Positions 48,145-56,441 of a stretch of DNA of 64,000 bases are shown here, in pieces; within the stretch, counting starts at the first letter, position 1, and every line of letters starts with the position of its first letter. Origin of the DNA: JACRBT01 sp964474285 (lineage in GTDB: Bacteria; Chloroflexota; Dehalococcoidia; Tepidiformales; Tepidiformaceae); the NCBI GenBank assembly GCA_964474285.1, contig CAYYSD010000001.1:6237-70236 (forward strand). The letters are read 5' to 3'. A model generated the notes under the pieces. That model searched no databases. It was not told the origin of the DNA and was given only the letters and a program-made list of their open reading frames with translations. The translations under genes were made by a program, and so were the position numbers.

Positions 48145-51100
48145 ATGGCCGCCGTAACGCTCGATACCATCGTGCCCCCCACCAGCGCGCCCTTTGTCGG
48201 CCGACAGCATGAGTTGGCGTCGATCGAGGATTGCCTGCGCGCGGCCCTCTCCGGCAGGCCCGGCGTTGTCGTCGTTGAAGGTGAAGCCGGCATCGGCAAG
48301 TCGCGCCTGACGCGAGAGGCGGTGGCCTTCGCCGAACGCCTGGGCTTCCAGTCGTGCCCCGGCCGTTTCGTGGATTCGCGCGCCGTTCCCTTCCTGCCCC
48401 TGGTGGCGACGCTGCTGCCCCAGCTGGAACGCGCGGGCATCCTGGCGATGACCAATCACGCTGCAGACGCCGCAACGCTCAAGCGCCTCCTCGCTACCGG
48501 CGAAGCCCTTCCCGACATCCACGCCGAAGGCCGCCAGCTCTACCCGGCCCTCTCGCGCCTGGTCGCGGCGTTGGCCTCGCGGCGGCCATTGGTACTCGCC
48601 TTCGATGACCTCCACTGGGCCGAACCGGACGCGATCGACCTGCTGCTCCACCTGGCGCTCGGCGTCGTCGATGCCGCCAACAGCCGTCTGCCCCTCGTGC
48701 TCGTCCTCATCACCCGTGCGCCCGAATCCGGCTCGCCCCTGGGGGCGATGCTGGCGCGCCTCCGCCGCGAACCCGCCGTCAACTACATCCGATTGGCCGG
48801 CCTGCGCGAACTGGAGACCAACGAATTTGTCCGCGGTTCGACCTCGGTGCCGTGCACCCCTGCCCTGTTACACCTCCTGCAGGATGCGACCCGCGGCAAT
48901 CCGCTGTTCGTCGCGGAAGCTCTCGGCCATCTCGCCGGGCGCGGCGCACTGCGCGAAGTCGATGGCCACCTGGCGAACACCGGCAACCTGCGCCAGATCC
49001 CCCTCCCCAAAGAACTTGCCGTCGCCATCGAAGCGAAAGCAGCCGCGTTGGAGCCGGCTGCGGCGGCCGCGCTTTCCGCCGCCGCGATCGTTGGCGACAG
49101 CTTCGAAGCGGGACCGGTTGCCCGGCTCGCCGGATTGCCCGTGGCCGAGGCGCTCAGCCTGTTCGATGCGGCCATCAGGCGCGGGTTTCTCTTCGAAGAA
49201 GGCACAGGCTATCGCTTCGCCCACCCGAGTTTCCGCGAAGTGTTCCGGCACCGCCTGCCGCCCGGGGAGCGCCGCAAACTCCACTTCGAAGCCGGTCGCC
49301 AGCTCCTCGAGACATCGCCTTCGTCCGCAATCGAAATCGCCCAGCACTTCCTGGACGCCGGTCCGCTCGTGGAGCCGCTCGAACGCGGCCGCCGCGCCGC
49401 GATGGCCGGCGACCGCGCCATCGAGATGACCGCCTATGCGGAAGCCGCTCGCTTCTACAACGAAGCGCTGGCCATCGAGCCCTACATCGCCTCGATCCCT
49501 CGCGCGCATTCCGCCCACCTCGCCCTCCGCTGCGGCTATGCGCTCTACCGCAACACCGACCGCGCCGCGAGCCTCGAACGCTATCGCCACGCCTGTGAAC
49601 TCTTCCGGGAAGCAGGCGACCTCGCCGGCTGGGGCGAAGCGCTAACCGGCGCCACCCGCGGCCACTTCGCCTATGGCGCCCTCCGCGTCGGCGAACCCCT
49701 CGACTCCGGCCCCATCGACGAATACCTGGCAGTCGCCCGCGAAAAGGCCCCCCTCGAATCCGGCCTGCTCATGTGCCAGTGGTCCGAAGCCCTCCACAAC
49801 GCACGCGACCCCGGCGCCCGCCGCTGGGCCGAAGATGCGCTCGAAATCGCCAGCCGGCTGGACGACGACTTCCTCTCCATGCGCGCGAACTTCACCCTCG
49901 GCCGCGCCTGTCAGCGTGACCTCGATCCCGCGGCCGCGCTCGCCGCGCACCGCCGGGCCCTCGAATTCGCCCGCCGCATCGACGACCCGTGGTGGGTCTG
50001 CCAGGGCCTCCAGAACCAGCCCCAGGCGCTCATCGCGCTGGGCCGCATCGACGAAGCGGAGACGGTCGCCCGCGAGACCCTCGCAGTCGCCGCCGAGGTG
50101 CACGACTGGGCCATTCAGACGGCGGGCCTTTCCTCGCTGACGGCGATCGCAGTGCTGCGAGGGCGGTTCGACGAAGCCGAACGCCTGGCCGTCGATGCAC
50201 AGAAGCACTTCCGTCGCTCGCGCTGGTCCTACATGCCCGCAATCGTCTACCCGGCCTTGGCCTATGCACGTACCCTGCGCGGCCAGTGGCCCGAGGCGCT
50301 GGACGCCCTCGACATGCTCGAAGCGGTCATCCCCGCCTCCTGCTGGGCTCAGCGCCACGCGCTCTTTGCCGCCGCAGGCGATGTCTCCACCGTACGCATC
50401 GAACTCGAAGCCCATCCGGGCCGCGCCTTCTGGAAGGGCGCGCCCGATATGTTCGTCCTGAACAGCGTAACCCCACGCATCGATCTCGCGGACGAACTGC
50501 GGCTGCCCGCACTCGCCCAGCATCCGCGCGATATCCTCCAACAGGCCGCCACGCTCGGGAACAAGGTCACTTTCGGCCCCGGCTACCTGGTGCAGCGCCT
50601 GCTCGCCGTCTCTGCCTGGCTCGCGAACGACCGCGCCACCGCCCGGGAACACTTCGACGCTGCCATCAGGGACGGCCAGGTGGCAGGTGCACGCCCCGAA
50701 CTCGCGCGTTCCCACCTTGGCCTTGCCACGATGCTCCTGGAGGACGAAGACCCTACCGCGGCTGCTCCACACCTGCGCACGGCGCTTTCCCTGTGCGAAG
50801 AGCTGGGCATGACGCCCTGTGCCGAGCGCGCGCGTTCCCTGGCGGACAGGCATAGCATCACCGTGCCCCCCGTGGCCGGACTCGAAGACGGCGGTATCGC
50901 TGCTCTGCCGCGCGAAATACTCTTCGCGCTCGCCTCCGGACGCCGCCCGGCGGACCTGGCCGATCAACTCCTCCTCAGCGAGCGCACCGTGACTTCAACG
51001 CTGGAGGAGCTCCGCCGCACGGCCGGCGTCACCGACGAAGTCTCAGCCCGGCAATTCCTTCGCAGCCGCGGACTCGCGCCGGCGGAAGATGCCCGGGCAA

Positions 51101-51633
51101 CAGACGTAGCCTCCGCCAGGCCCGGACCACTTCGCGTCCTCATGTTCTGCGACATCGTCGAATCCACCCGGCAGAACTACGCCCTTGGCGATGCGCGTTG
51201 GGCCGTCCTCCTGGACCGTCACGACACCATCGTCGCCGAGTGCGTCCACCGCTGGTCCGGCACCGTGCATAAGAAGCTCGGCGATGGCGTCTTCAGCTCC
51301 TTCGCCTCGGCGGCGGCGGCGGTGGAATGCGCGCTCGATATCCAATCGCGTTTTCCGATCTTCCATCCCGAGGAACCCGGCGTGGGGGTCGTCGTGCGTG
51401 TCGGGCTCAGCGCCGGCGAACCGGTCGCGGCCGGCGACGATCTCATCGGCCTCTCTGTCGTGGAAGCCCGGCGCATCAGCGACCTGGCCGAACACGGTGG
51501 CGTGCTCGTCTCCGAAACGGTCCGGCTTCTCGCCAGCAACGCCATCGGTCTCGCGTTCGTCGACCGCGGACGCTTCGCCCTTAAGGGCTTCAACGACCTT
51601 GCCCGCCTCTACCAGGTCCGCCCCAAACCGTGA
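48145..51633 (+). CDS. AAA ATPase / TPR regulator with HTH and C-terminal class III nucleotide cyclase
   Basis: A 1162-residue STAND-type signalling protein. It has AAA_16 ATPase (Walker A GEAGIGKS about 46-53; Walker B LVLAFDDLHWAE about 150), then a long TPR-like helical part (about 380-890). A LuxR-like helix-turn-helix follows (about 920-965, LADQLLLSERTVTSTLEELRRTAGV) and a class III adenylate/guanylate cyclase domain ends the protein (about 993-1162). Cyclase metal ligands D1003 (FCDIVEST) and D1047 (KKLGDG) are present, and K1043/K1044 sits at the base-recognition position. The usual transition-state Asn looks replaced in SVVEARR, so activity may be weak. A -10-like TAGACT is at 48097-48102. 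Confidence 0.93.
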   Translation: MAAVTLDTIVPPTSAPFVGRQHELASIEDCLRAALSGRPGVVVVEGEAGIGKSRLTREAVAFAERLGFQSCPGRFVDSRAVPFLPLVATLLPQLERAGILAMTNHAADAATLKRLLATGEALPDIHAEGRQLYPALSRLVAALASRRPLVLAFDDLHWAEPDAIDLLLHLALGVVDAANSRLPLVLVLITRAPESGSPLGAMLARLRREPAVNYIRLAGLRELETNEFVRGSTSVPCTPALLHLLQDATRGNPLFVAEALGHLAGRGALREVDGHLANTGNLRQIPLPKELAVAIEAKAAALEPAAAAALSAAAIVGDSFEAGPVARLAGLPVAEALSLFDAAIRRGFLFEEGTGYRFAHPSFREVFRHRLPPGERRKLHFEAGRQLLETSPSSAIEIAQHFLDAGPLVEPLERGRRAAMAGDRAIEMTAYAEAARFYNEALAIEPYIASIPRAHSAHLALRCGYALYRNTDRAASLERYRHACELFREAGDLAGWGEALTGATRGHFAYGALRVGEPLDSGPIDEYLAVAREKAPLESGLLMCQWSEALHNARDPGARRWAEDALEIASRLDDDFLSMRANFTLGRACQRDLDPAAALAAHRRALEFARRIDDPWWVCQGLQNQPQALIALGRIDEAETVARETLAVAAEVHDWAIQTAGLSSLTAIAVLRGRFDEAERLAVDAQKHFRRSRWSYMPAIVYPALAYARTLRGQWPEALDALDMLEAVIPASCWAQRHALFAAAGDVSTVRIELEAHPGRAFWKGAPDMFVLNSVTPRIDLADELRLPALAQHPRDILQQAATLGNKVTFGPGYLVQRLLAVSAWLANDRATAREHFDAAIRDGQVAGARPELARSHLGLATMLLEDEDPTAAAPHLRTALSLCEELGMTPCAERARSLADRHSITVPPVAGLEDGGIAALPREILFALASGRRPADLADQLLLSERTVTSTLEELRRTAGVTDEVSARQFLRSRGLAPAEDARATDVASARPGPLRVLMFCDIVESTRQNYALGDARWAVLLDRHDTIVAECVHRWSGTVHKKLGDGVFSSFASAAAAVECALDIQSRFPIFHPEEPGVGVVVRVGLSAGEPVAAGDDLIGLSVVEARRISDLAEHGGVLVSETVRLLASNAIGLAFVDRGRFALKGFNDLARLYQVRPKP

Positions 51634-51722
51634 TGTGCCTCACACAAATCTGTTGACTTTGTAACGCGACACGCGCAATCTCACGCCGCACCCGGTAAAG
51701 CAACACCTCAGGAAGTAGTCAC

Positions 51723-52616
51723 ATGGGCGACGGAATGCCAACGATTGTCGCGAAGGGCTTCATCGGCATGAGGCTCGACCGCCGATACTCCACCCCCGAA
51801 AGACGCTGGCGGAGCCTCGAAGAACTCCGCCGAAGCGGTTGGGACGGCCTGGCCGCCAACACCAAGACCGAAGCGCTCGCGAGCCACGACGTCATGACCC
51901 TTTCGGAGCAATGGTTCGATGCGGCCAAGGACCACTGGAACGCGCTCGAAAAACACCCGGTCTCGCTGTGGGCATTTGGCCACGACCACTACGACCCGGT
52001 GAACCTTTCCCAGGGCGCTCTCAACGTCGGGCGAAAGGTCATTACTGCCGGGCTTATCGAGGCGCTGGAAATATCGCTCGGTCTCGGACACGACGAAGAT
52101 CCGCCCGTCCTTACACGGGCAGACGACCCTTACGACCAGAGCGTCAACAAAGGGGACGAAGTGAAACAGAGCGGGGAAAGCCTGATCGATGTCGCCGGGC
52201 TGACTCGCAATCTGCCGGTGGACGTCTACTGGGTCTGCGGCAAGCTCGACGGCTTCGAAGTCCAGGTCTCGTGGAATCCCCAACAAGTGACCGTGTTCAT
52301 CCTCACTCCCCCCGTTTTCTGGGGGATCGAGGGAGCAAATCGCCTCCCAAATTCCAACCGCAACTACGAACAGGCCAAAAAGAAGGATGCCCGCGGGATG
52401 ATCCTGGTCACCCCTTCCACCGTCGCGGCCGAAGCGGCGATCGCTGCAACAGACGCCGAGCTGGCCGCGAAGGTGGCCTCGTTCAAACTGCCCGCTTCGG
52501 TGACCGGGCCCGCCTTGAAGATGAACCTGTCGTTCGCTCCCCGTTCCGAGTTGATCTCAATCAAGGATGGCGGCGTTACTCCCGGGAGTTCCGTAGCCAT
52601 CAAGGGGACAATCTGA
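51723..52616 (+). CDS. Hypothetical protein (297 aa), first of an unknown pair
   Basis: Not recognised. A soluble protein with no signal peptide. Notable segments are KGFIGMRLDRRYSTPERRWRSLEELRRSGWDGL, ALEKHPVSLWAFGHDHYDPV, a Trp-containing VYWVCGKLDGFEVQVSWNPQQVTVFILTPP, and RGMILVTPSTVAAEAAIAATDAELAAKVASF. The last 30 residues look like an extra domain edge or tail. The ATG sits 8 bases after GGAAG. Its stop overlaps the next ATG (TGATG), so the pair is coupled. It lies 89 bases downstream of the cyclase regulator and could be its target, but nothing in sequence proves that. Confidence 0.78.
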   Translation: MGDGMPTIVAKGFIGMRLDRRYSTPERRWRSLEELRRSGWDGLAANTKTEALASHDVMTLSEQWFDAAKDHWNALEKHPVSLWAFGHDHYDPVNLSQGALNVGRKVITAGLIEALEISLGLGHDEDPPVLTRADDPYDQSVNKGDEVKQSGESLIDVAGLTRNLPVDVYWVCGKLDGFEVQVSWNPQQVTVFILTPPVFWGIEGANRLPNSNRNYEQAKKKDARGMILVTPSTVAAEAAIAATDAELAAKVASFKLPASVTGPALKMNLSFAPRSELISIKDGGVTPGSSVAIKGTI

Positions 52617-53038
52617 TGACTCTGCACTGGAACATCGCTGAACTCGAAGACACCCTCCGCAAGTTCGCCGGGGACCTGTTCCCCGGCCTCACGGTCCAAT
52701 CGGCCAACTTGCTCGAACCGGGCCTCGGCCTCGACGACCAGACACAGGCCTTCATCGGATGGGTGGTCATAGGACTCCATGGTGAACAGTTCGCCACGCC
52801 GGACTCGAAGGATGCGACATTCCTCGGCTTTAAGCCGACTGGCCGGACACTGACGATACCCATCGTGAGCATCGCCACTCCGAAGTCGGACGGCCTGGCG
52901 GAAGGGCTAAGAGGCGAGGATCTCATGATGCAACTCCCGGGCAGCAATCTCTGGCTCCGCAAACGGCTGTGCTTCTGGGACCAACTCTCTGTCCTTGGCC
53001 AGATGGGCGTGCGCGCCGTCGGCCGTCCCGTCGTCTGA
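52616..53038 (+). CDS. Hypothetical protein (140 aa), second of an unknown pair
   Basis: Not recognised. A soluble protein: MTLHWNIAELEDTLRKFAGDLFPGLTVQSANLLEPGLGLDDQTQAFIGW in outline, then DATFLGFKPTGRTLTIPIVSIATPKS and a positively charged end (LWLRKRLCFWDQLSVLGQMGVRAVGRPVV). There is no membrane helix and no signal peptide. The ATG overlaps the upstream stop. The conserved-looking hydrophobic strands suggest a small alpha/beta fold that may bind the first protein. It is followed by a REPIN-like element. Confidence 0.75.
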   Translation: MTLHWNIAELEDTLRKFAGDLFPGLTVQSANLLEPGLGLDDQTQAFIGWVVIGLHGEQFATPDSKDATFLGFKPTGRTLTIPIVSIATPKSDGLAEGLRGEDLMMQLPGSNLWLRKRLCFWDQLSVLGQMGVRAVGRPVV

Positions 53039-53108
53039 AGGCACACGGTCAGACACGGCAAGCGAGTGCGGCAAGCCCCCCACCCCATCCGCCCCTCTCG
53101 TCAGAATC

Positions 53109-53219
53109 GGTTCGCCCTGAGCCAGTCGAAGGGCCTGGTTCCCTTGCACTGACTCCCTGCGCCGGGGCATACGCTCAAGCGTCACCGCGTTCGCGCTGCG
53201 ATTGGCTCACCACGAACGG
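53109..53219. repeat. REPIN-like element, paired inverted REP arms, copy 2
   Basis: Left arm GGTTCGCCCTGAGCCAGTCG (continuing AAGGGCCTGG) and a more diverged right arm, GCGCTGCGATTGGCTCACC followed by ACGAACGG. The centre carries TGCGCCGGGGCAT, like the GGCGCCGGCAT centre of the 43039-43146 copy. Confidence 0.75.
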
Positions 53220-53229
53220 CTTCTGAACC

Positions 53230-53898
53230 TTACGACCGCTTGCGTCCGACATAGACGTAATGGCGGGGACCGCGGTTGACGCCCCGGGCGCTCACGCGGT
53301 GCTCTTCCGGGATGAAGCCGGCCCGCTGCAGCTTCGCCATGAAGAAGGGCGCGGGGTCGGTGGACCACACCGCGATGGCGCCAGCGCGCTTCAGCGCCTG
53401 TCGCGCGAACTCGAGGCCAGACGGGGTGTAGAGCGCCGAGTTACCGCGCTGCGTGAAGGCGTCCGGTCCGTTGTCCACGTCCAGCAGGATGGTGTCGAAG
53501 CGCTCCTTCGCGGTCCGGATGAGGCGGGCGACATCGCCCGGCTCGACGGTCACGCGGGGGTCGTCCAGGGGATGTCCGGCCAGCGGCCCGAGCGGCCCGC
53601 GGTTCCATTCGACCACCTGGGGGATGAGTTCACCCACGATGAGTGTTCCGTCTTCGGGCAGGAGGTCGAGCGCGGCCCGCGCGGTGTAGCCCATGCCCAG
53701 GCCGCCCACAAGCACGCATGCGCCGGCCGGGGGCTTGCGCATGGCCAGCTCGGCCATCGCCTCCTCCGAACCGTGCATCCGGCTCACCATCAGGTCATAG
53801 CCGTCCGCACGGATGACGAAGTCGCCGTCGTGGCGGCGCAAGATGAGCTCCGAGCCATCCGGCGTCTTCGCGGTGTCGATGGTCTCCCAGGGCTTCAT
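53230..53898 (-). CDS. Spermidine-synthase-like SAM/aminopropyl-transferase-fold protein
   Basis: A 222-residue Rossmann-fold protein of the spermidine-synthase-like class. The glycine loop VLVGGLGMGYTARAAL is followed by a strand ending in Glu (LIVGELIPQVVEWNRGPLGPL) that should bind the ribose. The motif LDVDNGPDAF corresponds to the catalytic D-x-x-D-P loop in changed form. True polyamine synthases have a longer N-terminal domain, so this is likely one of the many short methyltransferase-like paralogues. TAGGGT lies 6 bases before the ATG, with GGGAAG in between that could also be a ribosome site. Confidence 0.85.
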   Translation of the reverse strand: MKPWETIDTAKTPDGSELILRRHDGDFVIRADGYDLMVSRMHGSEEAMAELAMRKPPAGACVLVGGLGMGYTARAALDLLPEDGTLIVGELIPQVVEWNRGPLGPLAGHPLDDPRVTVEPGDVARLIRTAKERFDTILLDVDNGPDAFTQRGNSALYTPSGLEFARQALKRAGAIAVWSTDPAPFFMAKLQRAGFIPEEHRVSARGVNRGPRHYVYVGRKRS

Positions 53899-53904
53899 CT
53901 TCCC

Positions 53905-53910
53905 ACCCTA
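53905..53910 (-). promoter_or_regulatory. Putative -10 hexamer for the spermidine-synthase-like gene
   Basis: TAGGGT on the minus strand, exactly 6 bases before the ATG at 53898. It is the weakest case of the leaderless series because GGGAAG between them could serve as a ribosome site. Confidence 0.35.
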
Positions 53911-53983
53911 CAGCGGAAGCCCCGGATACACACGGAGGGAGCGGCCCTGCGGCAACTCCCTCCGGCTGTCAGGCGGCGTTGAT

Positions 53984-54058
53984 TCAGGCGAGGCGGAAGC
54001 GTGCCGCGCCGCATGCAGAAGGCTCGCCAGTGCGCGCATGCTTGCCGCCGTGGCCGCC
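53984..54058 (-). pseudogene. Decayed duplicate of the chemoreceptor 3' end
   Basis: About 75 bases resemble the last codons of the chemoreceptor gene at 54093. On the minus strand they read ATAASMRALASLLHA against ATAARMRELANHLNT. After a one-base shift they read GAARFRLA and then stop, matching the receptor's own C-terminal GAARFRLA-stop. The similarity ends near 54058. It is a remnant of a second receptor gene or of a tail duplication. Confidence 0.75.
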
Positions 54059-54092
54059 CCGTGTCTTCCCTCCCCCGCGCGACTTCGCCCGC

Positions 54093-56306
54093 TCAGGCCA
54101 GGCGGAAGCGCGCGGCCCCTGTGTTCAGATGGTTGGCCAGTTCGCGCATGCGGGCCGCCGTGGCTGCGAGCTGCTGGGACTGCGCAGCCAGCTCCTGCGT
54201 GGCCGCCGAGACCTCTTCGGCCGAAGCCGAGGTCTGCTGGCTGGTGGCCGAGACCTGGAGGATGCTCTCCGTCACGCGGGATGTGCCCTGCGCAATCTCC
54301 TGGGCGCCATCGGCCGATTGAGTCGCACTCTGGGCGATGCCTTCCGCGGCGACAACGATGCGGTTCGCACCAAGCCCCAGGCTTTCGAGCTCGTGGGCGA
54401 TGTCTTCGATCTGCTTCGTCGACTCCTGGACGGAGAGAATGATTGACTCGAGGGCGGCGCCGGCGCCCGCCGTAATCTGGCGGCCGGACTCGACATCGCG
54501 GACGCCCGCGGACATAGCGCTCACGGCATCCCGCGTGCCCGACTGGACGCTGGAGATGATGCCGCCGATCTCCTTGGTCGCGAGCGATGTGCGCTCAGCC
54601 AGCCGGCGGACGTTGTCGGCAACCACGGCGAAGCCGCGGCCCTGTTCCCCCGCGCGCGCCGCTTCGATGGCGGCGTTGAGGGCGAGCAGGTTCGTCTGTG
54701 AGGCGATGTCGTCGATAACCTTCACGATTTCGCCGATCTGCGCTCCATACACGCCGAGCTGGTCAACGCTTTCGGAGGCGCGGAGAACCGCACGCGAGAT
54801 GCGCTCCATGGAGGAGATGGCCTCGTGGACGGCCTGCTGGCCTTCGAGCGCCGCTTCCCGGCTGGCACGAGCGGCATTCGCGACTTCGCTGCTGGAACTC
54901 GCCACCATGGCCACGCGCTGGCCCATTTCTACGGCTTCGCCGCGGCTGGTGAAGGCCGTGGCCGCGTTTTCGTGCGCATTCGCCGCGACCTGCTGTGAAC
55001 CGGCAGCGATGCGCTCGACTTCCTCCGAAGATTCCTGAGACAGGCTCGCGAGGGCAACCGCCGAGCGGGTCACATCGTGAATGGCGGAGGCGATCTGACC
55101 GGTCGCGGAAGCCATCTGGCCGGAGGCATCGCTGAGCTGGTCAGCACCCTCGGTGATTTCGAGGGTGTTCTGCTTCACGCCGCCAATGAGTTCGCGAAGG
55201 TTGCCGACCATGCCGCGCAGGGCGATCCCGAGGGCATCCGTCTTGCCGCGCGGTTTCACCTTCGCTGAGAGGTCTCCCCGGGCGACCTGCTGGGCGGCGC
55301 CGACCATTTCGCTGAGGTAGACCGTCATCGCCGCGAATGAATCGGCCAGCTGACCAAGTTCATCGCCGCGCTTGATGTTCACGGCGACGTTGACATCGCC
55401 CTTGGAAATTGACTGAGCAATCGCGGTGAGTTCCCTGGTAGGACCGGCGATCGAACGCGCGAGCCAGAAGGCAATGGCCATACCCATGGCGATGGCGCCG
55501 AGGGTGATGATCACGAGCATAGTGCGCGCGGAAGAGGCGCTGGCATCGGCGGCCTGCGCCGAGCGCAGGGCGTTGTTGGCCTGGAGGTTCGTCACCGCGT
55601 TGAGCGTGTCTTCGAGGCTCTTTACTTCGGGCGCCATCTGGTTCGCCTGGTTTGTGGCCTCGACGTTCTCGCCGCCTTCGAGCACATTGAGGAGCGTGGT
55701 GCGCTTCTCGATGATGGCTTCCAGCTGGCCCGCGATCCCGGCCCAGGTCCGCGCGTCCGCTTTCGAAGAAAGCGTGACTTCGTAGTGCTTGGCCGTCTGC
55801 CTAGCCGATTCCATGTGCTTGCGCGATTCGTTGATCAGGGCCACACGCGCCTGGCCAACCGGTGCGAGGAACGCCGCCTTCTCATCGCGGCCGCTGGCAG
55901 TGACGTCCAGGGCGATCTGCTGCGCGAACTGCACGCCGAGCACGTTCTCGCGATACATGTCGGCCGAACGAGCGGCGGCCTGGTCCAGTCGCACGATGCC
56001 GAGCCCGGCCGCCATCGCGCAGAGGAAGAGCACGATCATGAACCCGCCAAGCAGCTTCTTCTGAAGGCCAAGGGAATCAACGCGGCGCTGGATGCCGAGC
56101 GCGGCAACCTTCTTCCCCACGGTCGATGACGACCACTTTCGTCCGATGCCCAACGAGTTCCACCTCTCGCCCAGGCGCAGCGCGGAGAGCCGCTCGCCGA
56201 GCCGCATCGAACCCAGCCGTTGGCGGAGCCTCAACGAGGCGAACTTCTTACCGAGACCCAATGAACTAAACCAACGCACAGTCTTCTTCCCCTCGATCGC
56301 GTTCAT
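54093..56306 (-). CDS. Methyl-accepting chemotaxis protein with amplified N-terminal 9-residue repeats
   Basis: A transmembrane chemoreceptor of 737 residues. After 14 residues come eight tandem 9-residue basic repeats (15-86), TM1 (87-107), a four-helix-bundle sensor (about 108-275), TM2 (about 277-300), and HAMP (about 300-350, with a second HAMP-like segment after QQVARGDLSAKV). The methyl-accepting signalling domain has the hairpin tip VIDDIASQTNLLALNAAIEAARAGEQGRGFAVVADNVRRLAERT. It should signal to CheA/CheW, which are not encoded nearby. The ATG at 56306 is preferred; ATG 56351 adds 15 residues, and neither has a good ribosome site. A decayed copy of its last 25 codons lies just downstream. 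Confidence 0.95.
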   Translation of the reverse strand: MNAIEGKKTVRWFSSLGLGKKFASLRLRQRLGSMRLGERLSALRLGERWNSLGIGRKWSSSTVGKKVAALGIQRRVDSLGLQKKLLGGFMIVLFLCAMAAGLGIVRLDQAAARSADMYRENVLGVQFAQQIALDVTASGRDEKAAFLAPVGQARVALINESRKHMESARQTAKHYEVTLSSKADARTWAGIAGQLEAIIEKRTTLLNVLEGGENVEATNQANQMAPEVKSLEDTLNAVTNLQANNALRSAQAADASASSARTMLVIITLGAIAMGMAIAFWLARSIAGPTRELTAIAQSISKGDVNVAVNIKRGDELGQLADSFAAMTVYLSEMVGAAQQVARGDLSAKVKPRGKTDALGIALRGMVGNLRELIGGVKQNTLEITEGADQLSDASGQMASATGQIASAIHDVTRSAVALASLSQESSEEVERIAAGSQQVAANAHENAATAFTSRGEAVEMGQRVAMVASSSSEVANAARASREAALEGQQAVHEAISSMERISRAVLRASESVDQLGVYGAQIGEIVKVIDDIASQTNLLALNAAIEAARAGEQGRGFAVVADNVRRLAERTSLATKEIGGIISSVQSGTRDAVSAMSAGVRDVESGRQITAGAGAALESIILSVQESTKQIEDIAHELESLGLGANRIVVAAEGIAQSATQSADGAQEIAQGTSRVTESILQVSATSQQTSASAEEVSAATQELAAQSQQLAATAARMRELANHLNTGAARFRLA
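56049..56264 (-). repeat. Eight tandem 27-bp units encoding SLxLGxxL-type 9-mers
   Basis: 216 bases encode SLGLGKKFA, SLRLRQRLG, SMRLGERLS, ALRLGERWN, SLGIGRKWS, SSTVGKKVA, ALGIQRRVD, SLGLQKKLL. Position 7 is always Lys/Arg, position 4 always aliphatic, position 8 always hydrophobic. The last unit is the ordinary pre-TM1 motif of chemoreceptors. Confidence 0.9.
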
Positions 56307-56441
56307 GGCACAACGCCCGCCAGTCCGTCGGCGAACCATCGACATCATCACGGGAAGCGCCGTGGTGCCTTAACCGGGGGATTCCCTATTCGCATGGGGG
56401 AACTACCTGAGGCGCATCACAAAGACCCTGATGCGGCGGCC

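Noticed and set aside
51653..51681. TTGACT as the -35 of a sigma-70 promoter for the 51723 operon
   Set aside because: The -35 is near-perfect, but no acceptable -10 is found at 16-18 bases (best is CAATCT). Kept only as a possibility.
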